Shown here in pieces: positions 37,550-49,570 of a stretch of DNA of 64,000 bases. The stretch covers positions 124,001-188,000 of the forward strand of contig NW_026706166.1 of assembly GCF_029867415.1 (NCBI RefSeq), in the 5' to 3' direction. Under the pieces are notes generated by a model, which saw only the letters and a program-made list of their open reading frames with translations, made no database searches and was not told the DNA's origin. The position numbers and the translations under genes were made by a program. The stretch is from Vicia villosa. Taxonomy: Eukaryota > Streptophyta > Magnoliopsida > Fabales > Fabaceae. Each line of letters starts with the position of its first letter. Position 1 is the stretch's first letter.

Positions 37550-38640
37550 AGGTTGTTTTGCTTGCACAATTGAATAATTACAATAAGGAATTATTATTTC
37601 GGTAGAATATTAGTATTAATTAAGAATGAAAGAGTGTCACGCTTACCATGTCTACTTGCGACAAAGAAGGACCATCCTAAATTTGTCTTTTCACAATCAT
37701 CATACTCCTCATGGCGTTTTCATACTGGTCTATGCTAGTGATTGTTATTAACATAATTCTGCTACAAACTTTGTAGAGTTGTTGCTGTATTATTATTATC
37801 TATTTCTACTTTACTAATCTGAAATCTAAAATTTCTCATATATCTATGTTGTCATATTATTTTATGAGTTTAGAAACATATGATTATCATATAAACACAT
37901 TATATAATTAAGTGTATGAGTAAAATATATTTATGCTAAAAATAGAAATGAATTATTTTATGCAAACTCAGTATATGCAAATTAAAAAGGACTAATTTAT
38001 TAGTATATGCAAACTTAGTAAACAAATCTTTCTTAGTATTACCGAAAATCCCAGGCTTCTTCATCAACAAAGAACTTGTTATATATATTTTTAATTAATT
38101 TCTAACTAAACATAATATGTTGCGATACATTACTTTTATAATGTTTGGTTTGACTTCACTTAAAGTTCATTATTAATGTGTAAAATTAATTTTAGATATT
38201 TTTGGATGTTGGTTTAAATTAAGTTCATTTTTTGAAATAATTTTAATTTTGTATGGTTTTGAATTACAAATAATCGAAAAAGATGAGGTAATGTGTTGTT
38301 GTGATATAATTGTTTACGGTGAAGAGAGAACCTGACCTATAAAGTTAATATTCTAATGCACAAGTCAAAGAGAATAGAAAGAGTATTTATGAATTAGAAT
38401 GAATTTGAATCATACTTTTTTTTTAAGTGAGATACCTTATATTATGAGACGTGAGACTTTCTCTTATTAAAACTTTGAACCATCCGAACAAATTTAATTG
38501 TAGAAATTACACATTTTGATTTTAAAATAATTTTTATTATTTAACTCACTATTCAAACATGTTATACTCTATTTAAAATAAATAACAAATGATTTTATCT
38601 TTCTAGGTAAATTAATAAGAAAAATCAATTTTATAAAATT
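37550..38640. other. Intergenic DNA downstream of FLZ
   Basis: AT-rich, non-coding. The first few hundred bases are likely to hold the FLZ 3' untranslated region. The last bases, from 38641 (CATTCCAC), are the duplication of the next element. Confidence 0.5.
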
Positions 38641-38648
38641 CATTCCAC

Positions 38649-40109
38649 TAGGGATGACAATTGGCCCATCCCCAGTGGGTATCCACAAAAAACCCCATAT
38701 CGGGTAGGATAAATACCCATAAAAATGGGTATGGGCACGGCCACGGGTAATTACCCATTAAAATATGCGGGTATGGGTGCGGGTACGAGTATCTTACTAC
38801 CCAACCCGCCCCATACCCACACTACATATTTCTATAATGTCATTTATATTATTATATAAAAATGCATGATTCTAAATTTTTTTAAAAATATATCGCTATT
38901 AAATCATTACACATTTTAATAAAAGTGTTTATTTGTTTCTTAACTCAACAATAACATACATAATTTTTTTAATATTGTTAAAAAGACTTAAATTTTATGA
39001 TATTTTGTAATTAAACGATTTAATTTTACTATAAATTCGGGTAAACGTAGGGGTGCTCGCGGTGCGGTTTGGGCGGTTTTGACGAAAAAAATCATCCGAA
39101 CCGCAAGAGAAAAAATAGTGCGGTTTGGTTTGGTTCGGTTGGCTTTTAAAAAAAATCCGAACCAAACCAAACCAAACTAATGCGGTTTGGTTCGGTGCGG
39201 TTGGTTCGGTTTTTTACAAATATTTTATTGAGCCATACATACACATATAGATGATAACATAATTTTGTATTTATACATTCATACACTATCAAATAATAAC
39301 AAAACTCGTCATATTTTGACAAAAATTTTCCATTTAATATGTAAAAATTAAATTAGACAAAAGTGGAATATTAAACATAAAATAATAGCATAAAACAATA
39401 TAAAAATTATTATAACGAAACAAAAAAATAGAAGAGACGAAAGATTAGTGAAAGTGAAAAAGAAGAAAAGTGTTGAGAGATTAGAGAAGAAGATATGCGA
39501 TAAAAACGAAACTGAAATACGGAACATTTACATAAAAATGAGAAGGTGAAAAAGAATGAATATAAGAGAGTAGAGATTATAGAAGAAGAGGGAAGATGTA
39601 TGTGGCAAAGAAGGTGCGATAATGTTATTAGAGATTTTAGAACATCGGGACTGAAATTATATGTGTAAGGATGATAAAATTGTTCGTAATCATAATGCTA
39701 ATGTATAATAAATTTAAGTTTGGGTTGGATGTGAGTTAGTAAAATTTAGGTTGTAACATAGTGCGGTTTGATTCGGTTTGGTTCAGTTTACAAAATACAA
39801 ACCGCAAACCGAACCGAACCGTGCGGTTTTGTAAAAACTGACCCAAACTAATCCGAATCAAATGCGGTTTTTTGCGGTTTCGGTTTGGTTTGGTTTGGTT
39901 TGCGGTTTTCTATTGGGTTGGTTTGGTTTTGATCACCCCTAGGTAAACGGGTACGGGTATGGACATTGAGGTACTCACAGGGTACGGGTACGGGCATAAA
40001 TATTGATACCCACACGAGTTTGGGCTCGGGTACGGAGATTTCTTTAAACTGCGGGTATGGGGACGGGTACTATAGTACCCTGCCCAAACCCTGCCCATTG
40101 CCATCCCTA
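38649..40109. mobile_element. Outer hAT-type element with 8-bp TSD
   Basis: Starts TAGGGATGACAATTGGCCCA and ends, on the minus strand, TAGGGATGGCAATGGGCAGG. Perfect CATTCCAC flanks lie at 38641-38648 and 40110-40117. The arms hold GGGTATGGGTGCGGGTACG-type G-rich runs. Net length without the inner element and one duplication is about 559 bp. Short ends plus an 8-bp duplication fit hAT. Non-coding. Confidence 0.87.
39048..39941. mobile_element. Inner hAT-type element (894 bp) with 8-bp TSD
   Basis: Starts TAGGGGTGCTCGCGGTGCGG and ends GATCACCCCTA. Perfect GGTAAACG copies flank it at 39040-39047 and 39942-39949. Subterminal regions are packed with GGTTTGGTTTGGTTCGG runs on the left and right in opposite sense. 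It shares TAGGGGTG ends with the 34378-34853 element but is otherwise different. It inserted into the outer element. Non-coding. Confidence 0.9.
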
Positions 40110-40117
40110 CATTCCAC

Positions 40118-42057
40118 CATGTCTTTTTTAACCTTCAACATCGCTTTTAATGCTGATAAACATAATAGGAAGGAATGCAGTTGACAAAATCAAATGCAAC
40201 AAAACTAAACAAATGTTGGACCCACTTCCAAATCATAAAAGCCATGTATGTAACAATCAACCAAAAACAAGAATCTTCAGCTTTTATTTTTTTTGTATCC
40301 CATTGCTTTTTCGTCCTTTCCTTGAGTGGTAGATCTTAGGGGCACGAAAGCATGCACATTCTTTTCCTTTTGTACTTTTCCTCCTTAACACAACTGAAAA
40401 TTTTGATAAAAAATAAATGTGATTAATTAAGGATGGAGATTGATGGCACATCTACTCATCAAGTGGGGAACTTGGTATGGTGACGCCAAGTAGCACTCTT
40501 TCTTTCTTTTTCCATTTTCTATAAGTTTTTATTTAGAGCCTTAAAATATGGTCACTTACCACTACAAAAAGGAGTATAATAGTCACAAAACTCAGTGTCA
40601 CGCACAAGGCCGACACTACTTTCGGATGTCATAATCCATCATTCTCTTTTTTTTTTCTTCTTTAATATTTGGGTCACTGAACCGTGTAATTTAATTTGGA
40701 ATTAATTCATAATCAAATATTTTTAGATCTTTTCTGATCATAGTTGTAAAGAATTGAACTGGATTTCTTTATATCAATGTTTTAAAATTTGGATTGATCC
40801 GGTCGGTTGAACCGGTTTAATTTTGAACCGTTGTTTAATCCGGTTCGATTTGGACCAACAAACGGTTAGGTCTATAAAATTGAAATAAAATTGCTTCAAG
40901 CGCAAAATAACCGTAAAATTGGGACCAGTTTTGGTTAACCAGACGGTTCAAAAAATCAAAGATAATTTTTTTATATTTTACTTCATTTTATTTCTTTGTT
41001 TAAATCTAAAAAATTAATTATAACAAACATTTAAAATTGTATAGATGAAAAATAAAGAATAAAATTAAAGGACACAAGACAAGACAATGTAAATGTAACA
41101 AAAAGAGAAGAAATAATGTAATGTATGTGGACACAGGATAGCTGATGTTGGTTTATAAAGAGATGTGAAAAATTATACTGATGAATAATTTATGGCTTTG
41201 AGTTAAACAATTAGGACAACTATATACATATTAGTCTTTATAAAAAATTTCATGTTTTTCCACTAAATACTCAACTTTTTTAAATATACTTTTCTTATAT
41301 AACTGATAATAGTTTTTAACTCTGATTTTTTTTCTTCAAACAATTATATCTAAGAAGAAATTACGTTTTTAGTTGAATTCTTATTTCCTAAAATATGTTT
41401 CGAGTAAATAAACTAAAAAAAAATACATAAAAATGAAACCAAACGATGAATTGATAAAATAAATAAAATTATTGTTTGATTGATTATGTCATGAATATTT
41501 TTATAAATATATTATTGATAAGTAACACAAATTTTGCTGGTCAAATTAACGTAACCTACACAATTCAACCTTGCTCAACTAGTTATGTGTGAAGTGTGTA
41601 GGAGTATGTAGCACCAAACGTCCCCCCTTGCTCTTTTCTCTTTTGCGAAATTTCTTGTTTCTCTAATACGTGCATGTGCCATCTTCTAAGAACATATCTT
41701 TGATCTAATAAATATTTTTGTTAATGTCACTAGTAACAACAAACACAAATAAAATGTATCCAATTTCACAAAGCCTTAACTAAGTCTAACATCTTCTGGC
41801 CTTCGTGGACCTAGTAGTGAGAAAAATTTGACAAATTGCCATTTGAGCATTTTTATACTTACGTAACTTTCCTTTGAATGAGGGCAGACTTGATCGATCC
41901 TAAATTTGATTTTTTTTGTCAGTTTTGACTAACAAGTTACTTTTTTTTTTTTTTTTTTTAAATGTAATCAAATGTCACATGCATTGTATTATCGGCTAGC
42001 GTTGAGTCTGAGATCAAGTGGCATGAATAATAATTACTACATGTGAATAATATCATT
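40118..42057. other. Intergenic DNA with possible MITE fragments
   Basis: No gene recognised. CACTACAAAAAGGAG at 40560 resembles a CACTA terminus, and 40790-40960 has CCGGTCGGTTGAACCGGTT and AACCAGACGGTTCAA phrases, perhaps another inverted-repeat MITE. Neither has a clear partner. A T-run lies at 41941-41959. Confidence 0.4.
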
Positions 42058-43281
42058 TGATAAGTGGTTTTTGCACCACTTTTATTAGTTGTTTTTCTTC
42101 GTTTGTGTCTGTTTATTCTTCATTTAAATCCCTTTTTATGTGGGATTGTGTGTCTTTCCATGTTTTTAGGATCAAAAGAGTGTCTCCGAAAAAAAATTAA
42201 AAGGAATCAAATGCATAAAAATGCGAAAAACGGAAATTTTCTCTATACAAAATCCAGGGAGCTACTACAAGTAGTTACAGCAGCTGCTACGGGTCGTAGT
42301 AGCCAATCATCCACTCCCCCATATAAAAGGAAGAGGTCATATACGGGTGTCCGTAGCAGGAGAGCAGATTTTTCTCGCTCCTTTCTCTTGTCTTTTGGAA
42401 TCCCAACTGTTTCTGAATGTATTGATTGTTCCTCTCACTAAAGGGACACAAATTTGATGTTTGTAAAAATATCTTAGCCTATATAATCTTAGAGATATGA
42501 AGAGCAAAAGGGACCTTATCCCCTAGCTTTCTAATTTACATTTCATTTCATTGTTGTTCATTCGAATCATTTCTTTTATTCTAGGTTCTTAATTTTATTG
42601 CTTTTCTCGCTATTATTATTACTCTTTATCATGTATGCAATGTATGTTTTGATTATTATTGCGATTACCATGTCTGAGTAGTCTATTAGGGGTTTAGGGC
42701 AATGAGAATTGTATCGTAATAATCCTCATGTAGATTCCCAAACAATTTGTTACGAGAACATAGGGAAAATTTATATTCGCTATGAAATTAAGACTGGCTT
42801 AGATATCACATATACACTAAAAGGGTGTAACACGATATCGGAATTAGAAACGCCAAACAGGAGAATTGGGACAATGAAAGTGTCTTAAGTTTGCGATAGA
42901 GAATATATTTTTGCTAATGGATGCTTTGAAATTAACTCTAAACAAATATACTACCCTGACGAAAGTAGGTAGCGTATTTGATTAGAGTAAGACACTGCAC
43001 CGACAAAAGTGGATGTTGTTTACCTTATCCATTTTTCTATGAAACTAGCTTTATTCTCATAACGAACTTGGGTCTACAAGAGGATTAGAGGCATGAATCA
43101 ATGTCCTAAACTCTGCCTATTTTATTTATTTAATTTATAAATGTAAAAATCATTCCCAAACTCTATTTTCGATTGTTATAGCTACACAAAGATAAAATAT
43201 AATTTAGTAGTCATTCACTTGGTCTCTGAGGTACAATGCTTTTTATACTACTCGATATTGTTGTACGCTTGCGGCGTGTCA
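42058..43281 (+). mobile_element. 5' LTR of an Athila-type Ty3 element
   Basis: Starts TGATAAGTGG and ends GGCGTGTCA, about 1224 bp, TG...CA. It is followed closely by a primer binding site and then gag. Family placement rests on the gag and protease sequence that follows. A matching 3' LTR was not found, although 45480-45640 resembles part of this LTR (CTACAGGTCGTA; compare 42280-42300). Confidence 0.65.
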
Positions 43282-43287
43282 AATTTT

Positions 43288-43306
43288 TTGCGCCGTTATC
43301 GGGGAC
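43288..43306 (+). promoter_or_regulatory. Primer binding site of the Athila-type element
   Basis: TTGCGCCGTTATCGGGGA follows the LTR end by a few bases. It matches, with small changes, the GGCGCCGTTGCCGGGGA primer site typical of Athila elements, complementary to a tRNA 3' end (family knowledge). Confidence 0.7.
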
Positions 43307-43329
43307 CAAATTGATACGATATTGAAATT

Positions 43330-45211
43330 ATGGGTTCACCGTATAGAATGAAGCACTTTTCTTGCCGCGAGTTTATGCGGAGATCTCGTAATGCAAAAAA
43401 CCTTGTTAAGTCTATAAATGAGATCGAGCGTTCTTTCATGAGAGACGTTGACTTTTAAGATAACAACAACAAATGGCTGAAGAAGTATATAATAATCCCT
43501 TTAAAGACTACGTGATTCCCACTAATGAGGAACCGCAATGCAATATAGTCCATCTGCCTATTGGGCCAAACAATTTTGAGATTAAGCCATCTCTTTTGGG
43601 CATGGTTATGCAGAAGTAGTTCTTGGGATTACCCCTTGAAAATCCCTATACCTACCTATCTTTGTCGAAATTTGAGGCACGCTAAAATTTTACAATGTCA
43701 ATCTCGCCGCTATCCGACTTAGATTATTTCTCTTCTCCTTACAAGATAGAGCTTATGCTTGACAACAATTCCTTCATGCAAACTCCATCACAACATAGGG
43801 TAAGCTAAAAGTTGCGTTTCTCACACGATATTTTCCGTCAAGTAAAACCTCACAAATTACAAGAATAATAACACCTAACACGCCATAGGACCAACAGGTT
43901 TCCAAAATGGTATAGTTGCTTCGCCTAAGAAATCCAATCTAGAACTGATGATGGAGAATTTTTTAGCGACTCAAACTCTCCAAAATGAAGAACTTAGGAA
44001 CCAAAATCTCCATACTAATAAAGTCCTTAGGTAGTTATCCACTAAGATAGAGTTCATTGATGCTCATAACAAAATAATAGAGACTCGAATCTCGCAAGTT
44101 GTAGGACAACAAGCTTTATTGTTTATCCCTCCTAGATTATTTAAAGGACAACCTGAATAAAATCCTAAGGAACATATAAATGTTGTAACAACTAGGAGTG
44201 GTAAGCAAGTGGAGGGGCCTAGTGAGAAAAGTAAGGAAGTGAAGGAAAATGAACCAACACTACCTAAGAAAGTGGTTGTTGAAGAGAAAGATAAGGAGGA
44301 ACATTATGTTGATCCTCCTTCCTATTAGTCACCTATCCCATTTTCGTAGATTTTGGTAAAGGCAAAAGTACAGGCCCAATTTAAAAATTTTGTGGAGATG
44401 CTCAAAAAGCTCCACATCAATATCCCTTTCACAAAGGCTTTATCTCAAATGTCTCCTTATGCAAAATTTCTGAAAAAATCCCCTGTAATAAAAGGAAACT
44501 CGGCCATGACACCATTCTGATAATTACTACATGTAGCGTCATAATTCAAAACAACTTGCCACCCAAGCTTAAGGACCCATGGACTTTTTCCAATACCTTG
44601 TATTATCATAACAGTGAGTTTCGAGAAGGCATTGTATCATCTAGGGGTCAGAGTTATCCTGATTACCTTATCTTTGTATAAAAAAGCTTGACCTTGGTGA
44701 GATCAAGTCTACCAATATTTTTGTGCAACTATAAGATATGTCAGTTAGATACCCAGTATGGATATTGGAAGATGTGCCCATAAGGACTGGGCAGTTATTT
44801 ATACCCACTAATTTTGTGATCATAGAGATAAAGGAGGATTCTTATATCTATATCATCTTAGGTAGACCTTTCCTAGCCACATCTAATGATATTATAAATG
44901 TAAAACAAGGAAAGCTCACCTTTGAAATATGGGATGATAAGATCGAGTTTATTTTGGCCAATTCAATGAAAAATACCTCTGTTAAATACTCTTGTTTTAG
45001 TCTTGACACAACTTATAAATATGTCAAAGAGGATAAGACCCTTGGCAAATTGCTAGTTGAAAATCCTACCCTCCCATCTGAAGTGCTAACCCACGCCGAG
45101 GGGGGGTCCCAAAAGTGGAAAAAACCCCTAACATCATACCTCAAATATGAACCCCCTAGCAAAAAAATAAATATAATGGTAAAAAGTATGATAAATGGTT
45201 ATATGTGTTGA
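43330..45211 (+). pseudogene. Athila-type Ty3 gag-protease remnant
   Basis: Decayed plus-strand reading with many stops. Gag start fragments: MGSPYRMKHFSCREFMRRSR at 43330, MAEEVYNNPFKDYVIPTNEE at 43474, and FEIKPSLLGMV near 43580. Near 44150-44230 comes NPKEHINVVTTRSGKQVEG. Then LKKLHINIPFTKALSQM near 44400, KLPPKL-like sequence near 44560, and a protease-like region. An open segment (44738-45211) reads GQLFIPTNFVIIEIKEDS and IILGRPFLATSNDIINVKQG, typical of the Athila retropepsin domain. At the catalytic site the expected CDLG reads YHLG (about 44635), so the aspartate is lost. No reverse transcriptase or integrase follows: the element is internally deleted. Confidence 0.82.
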
Positions 45212-45690
45212 AATGGATCCCTAAGTCCGTTAAGAACAAGGTTAATGATTCGAGCTTGAAGGAAGCACCCTCTTGATTATGAGGGTCAAAATAGTTGAGT
45301 TAAAGGACTTTAAACAAAGTACTACGTAGGAGGCAACCCACGATTTGTTTTACTAATATAGTTGTTTTTATGTAGTTGGTTTTTGCTTTAGGTGAATAAA
45401 GAACTCACAAGGACTGAATTTAACTGAAAATAGATTGGAAATGTTGGAAAAGACCGAATATCGAAAGTCGTGTAAAAGCCCCGCAAAATGCAAAATCTCC
45501 ATACAAATTCAAGGGGGCTACTACAAGTGCCTGTAACAGCTGCTACAGGTCGTAATGCCCCCCATTACCCAAATCTTAAGCACCCATACAAAAACCATAC
45601 ACTTGCTATGGGTGGTCGTAGTAGGCTCCATTACCTCCATTCTTTAATTTTTTTTTTAAATCCTCACTTTTAGTGGGCCCACCCAACTTT
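45212..45690 (+). other. Internal or LTR-like DNA of the Athila-type element
   Basis: Includes GTAGGAGGCAACCCACG near 45328, a phrase usual in Athila untranslated DNA, and a block near 45480-45640 that resembles the 5' LTR at 42230-42400. It may be a rearranged LTR fragment. Confidence 0.45.
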
Positions 45691-45928
45691 TTAATGTCTA
45701 ATCAAGCCATTTTACTACCCTTTCAACACCTCTAATAATTATATATTTTTCATTTTCTACCAAACATTCTCTCTACCATCATCTTCCATGTTTCTTCTCT
45801 CAACCAAACCACAAAAATCTCCATTGTTACATAACTTAAATTCAACCTTTACCCTCATTCAAACTCCAAAATAAAAACTTCCATCATAAAAGGTTCATTA
45901 AAATCCATCCTAAGAAAGAGAAGTGACA

Positions 45929-46610
45929 ATGGAAAGCCAGTTGAATCATCTAGACCAAGAAAGAGAGGTAGCTAAAGAATACCTAACACTTACGACACTA
46001 TTTTCGAAAATGAGGACCAATAGTGAGGTACACGATGCTGCCTTAGTGGAGGTTAACTCCAACAAGGTATGTATGTGTTGATACTCTAGCTAGGCTTGGT
46101 TTAAAAACTAAGGTGAATGGGTTGTTTAATATAATTGAGCTGCTTGAATTTTTGCAGAGAGACTTCCATACATATGAGCATATAACTCTAGAGTTTCTAA
46201 GCACTCTAAAGTTTAAGTTAATGAAAAAGTGGGTAGAAGGTGCGAGGTACTTCTATGGTACTCTTTGATTTTGTATGTTTAACGAGAACTGTGAATTGGT
46301 TATTGAGGAATTTGGACATATTCTCAGATTTCCTACTGATGGGCCCAGAGATGTCCCCAATGGTTTTCCTGCCGCAGAGTTCTGGGCAGCAATCTCAAGC
46401 GAGCGGGTTTATACCACTGTTAGAGCAAAAGCCTCTATAATCCAAAATCCTTATTTTAGGTATGCTTAAAAAGCCTTGGCATATACCCCATTTGGTCGGG
46501 ACGATAGTACAAGCATTGTTATCCAACGAGATCTATTTTTCATTCATAGCATGGTTAACAATGAAGTGATTAATGTTGATGCCTTCACGACAAATTATTA
46601 AGGGTGCATG
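45929..46610 (+). pseudogene. Athila ORF1-like remnant
   Basis: Opens MESQLNHLDQEREVAKEYL, then after several stops resumes NENCELVIEEFGHILRFPTD, GPRDVPNGFPAAEFWAAISS, KASIIQNPYFRYA and LAYTPFGRDDSTSIV. These are the hallmark phrases of the Athila ORF1 protein family found in plant Ty3 elements. Frames shift repeatedly, and only about 75 codons stay open at a time. Whether this is part of the 42.0-45.7 kb element or a separate one is not clear. Confidence 0.72.
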
Positions 46611-46675
46611 TTGTAATACCCTAAAACCCTGATTTTTTTTATAAAAGATACATAGTTATTTCTCCAAAACAGGTG

Positions 46676-47260
46676 TTACACATGCTCAACAAACACGAAG
46701 AGGAAAGTTTCCGGGATGATTGTATTCCACAAAAAGGATGCAAGTACGTCAGCGAAGATTCCTGAGCCTATGTTGGGATTCCGAGAATCAGAGAAGATAA
46801 GATGCATCACTACTGAAATCTTCCCCCTAGTGATCATAACCATCACCAAGAAGTTTGACGTATCCCAGATTGTGATTAACGGGGGAAACTCCAACGATAT
46901 AATGTATTCAGAATTGTTAGAAAAGATGAACCTTGAGAGAGGAAGCTTATTTCCATATGAAGGCTCTGACTTGCAGGATTTCAATGGAACGACCACCCAT
47001 TCATGGGGATACGTCAAGATGGTGATATTAGTAGGCGATGGAAAAGACATTTGAGTAGTCAATTTGCAATTCCTCGCCATCCCTTATATTAGTTTATACA
47101 ATTTTCTCCTATGAAGGTCTTTTGCCACTATGTTGAACACCGTAGTCTCACATGTGCATCTCAAACTTATGTATTACAATCTCTAGGGAGAGTTGGTCAC
47201 CATTAATACCTACCTCAAGGGAGAAAAAATAATATATCAAGTGCTCTAAAGAGACCAGAG
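46676..47260 (+). pseudogene. Tat/Ogre-type Ty3 protease region remnant
   Basis: A 112-codon open stretch (46716-47054) reads FDVSQIVINGGNSNDIMYSE and LFPYEGSDLQDFNG followed by HSWGYVKM. Further fragments in other frames read LQFLAIPYISLYNFLL and VVSHVHLKLMYYNL. This is the aspartic protease region of Tat-clade elements. The usual DxGSS active site reads NGGNS, so the catalytic Asp is replaced. No reverse transcriptase follows. Confidence 0.74.
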
Positions 47261-47564
47261 AAAAGGTGTGGCCATGGAGATTAATGTATCTTCCCTCACC
47301 AGCCAGCTCACACGATGGGCATCAACCCCCACGAAGTGGCTAGGTTGACGAAGGGCGAACATGACGAAGAAGCAGCAGCCCTCCTGGTTATGTTTACATT
47401 CAATTTATATTAAATGTTATGATTGTATAATCATTCTAATTATGTATATAGGCAACTTACCATTATAAATAAAATATGACTTTTTCTGAACATAGTTTTC
47501 TTTGTGATTGTGCATATTAACAATGAGCCCGTGTACGTCCAACGAGATCGAGGCTTGGTAGAAA

Positions 47565-47830
47565 GAAAACTAGGGTGTTATCGAAGACTCTTTGCACGTC
47601 GGACTACAATAATCAACCCCCATAACACAAAGCACACACAAAGAAAACCAAGAGTGTTGTCGGAGATGCATTGCACATTCGACTACAACAATCACTTCCC
47701 CTCCTAAAGTCAGGGTGATGTCAGACACACTTTGGACGTTCGAATACAACAACCACTTCCACACCTAAAGTTGGGGAGTTGTCGAAACCTACATTCACGT
47801 TCAATTATAACAATCAATCCCCTACAGGCA
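47565..47830 (+). repeat. Imperfect 60-80 bp tandem repeat, four copies
   Basis: Phrases GTGTTATCG, GTGTTGTCG, GTGATGTCAG and GAGTTGTCG at 47575, 47654, 47715 and 47775 are each followed about 25 bp later by CGACTACAACAATCA-type sequence. Spacings 79, 61 and 60 bp. No function known; probably transposon untranslated DNA. Confidence 0.65.
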
Positions 47831-48099
47831 ATAATGGTCCACCACCTCTAGCAGCTAGCTACTCCATAGGATGCAGAGGGTTGACCATATGTTTAACCCG
47901 AATCGAGTTTTCATATGGTGCGAGAAGGGAAACTGACCCTTGGCTAGGAACAACCCCATTGATGTCCAATAAACTTCGATAGAAAACCTTGTAAATTTGT
48001 ACAATGATCCAAAGCTCTGCACTCAGGATCCTACAAATACACCTTAAATAAGTAAAAAAAAACATTTCATTCCAAAATGATATTATATGCACATATATT

Positions 48100-49570
48100 C
48101 TTCCATTACAATAATGTTACACGTGAAGTACCTAAAAAAAGTTGGTTGAGAAGGTTAATTTCCTAGAAAAACAATCACTCCATCTTTGATCATTTAATCT
48201 AGTAGAATTTGTATCCTCGAGATAATCAAAGGATGATGAAAAAATCAAAGGATGATGAAAATACTTCTCTTGATGCAAAGCATTCTCAAACAACTACGAA
48301 ACTACCTTAAGGGTGGTTCTCGTATATTGGGCTAGCTGCTGGGTCAAATAAGAATTTTCAAGGCAAAAATACTTTAAGTCCTTATGGGCCGTCAAAAAAG
48401 ACGCTTGAGAAGATGATAGATTACCCCAAACAGAAACTAGATCCTGGTTCTTCCTCGCCACCATTCTCTCCAGATGAGTCACCTGGTCGGTAAGAGAACC
48501 TAGGAGATTAAGTGGAAGCAAATCATCCATTACCCTGGTTAGAGAGGTAGAAGTTATCTATATTTCATACAGATACCTATCCCGCTGAAGCTTCACATTG
48601 CCAACACTCTCCTCCACCCATTGCTTCTCAGCACGGTGTTGGTCTGACCAAAGAGCATTCTAGCAGCCAGTTCCATAAGGTCCAAAGCGGTAGAGGCACG
48701 TCAGGTATACTGAGCCATAGTAACTAGTTCCTCCTCCAAGGAAGATTCACACATTGGCCAAATATGTCCATTCCTATTCTAAAGAAGGGGTTCACTGGTC
48801 TCTAGAAAAACGTCAGCTCGACCCCATCAGCAACAGACAAGTAGGAAGATCTAACATATTTTGAAGCATCAGAAGTGTGTATCAAAGCAGCTTCACTCTC
48901 TTTCAGCCATATTCCTCGCTTTATGAGTCAGGGTTGTACTTCATCATAATCAAAGCAAATACCTCATGAATTGGGGGATTCAAGACGGAAAAGCCATGAG
49001 TTTCTAGATTGCCAAAGAGGATTTTTCCTGGAACGGGCCTTCATCGGCAATTTAACGTCTATGAGGTGCTACAAATATTTTAAAATGAGATCCTCTTCCT
49101 TGTATACATATACCGTGTTCCCCATAAGAAAGTGATTTTTAGTCCAGTACCTGGAAAATAGTTCGGCACATGTTCCCTCAACTTCGTCCCCAACGACATA
49201 AACCATAACATGAGCTTCTGGGCAGATAGGGGTGACCAGAAAGAACTGATCTTCAAAAGGTAGTAACTCAAGAAGAGGCCCAAAGCCACGCACAGTCGAC
49301 TCCAAATAGATTAGCCTTATGCCATGCGTCCGAGTCGCTAGAACCCGGTGGAATTTAAAGATGTGAAAGAAAAGAATCACAGAAGGCTTTCCTTTCAGTT
49401 ATTTGTAACAGTACTGGTAGACCTTCACGTACACCCAACTTGCGGGACGAAGTTGCGAATAAGGAATTACTAGGTGCTTCAAGACTTCCATCTAAAAGGA
49501 AGTGAAGGGTAGGAAAAAATCCATAACTGAAAAGTTCACTCGTAAAAGGGAATGGTGCAATCTTCATACT
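48100..49570 (-). pseudogene. Possible retroelement coding remnant (minus strand)
   Basis: Minus-strand frames of 70-103 codons overlap and shift at 49355-49380. One reads FFHIFKFHRVLATRTHGIRL and FFLVTPICPEAHVMVY (49069-49380). Another has SELFSYGFFPTLHFLLDG (49355-49567). A third contains a coiled-coil-like LTDQVTHLERMVARKNQDL (48294-48530). They resemble the plant putative gypsy-type transposon protein domain followed by a coiled coil, but the match is weak. It is unlikely to be a host gene. Confidence 0.4.

Noticed and set aside
40560..40575. CACTACAAAAAGGAG as a CACTA end
   Set aside because: No matching inverted end or duplication was found nearby; too short to support alone.
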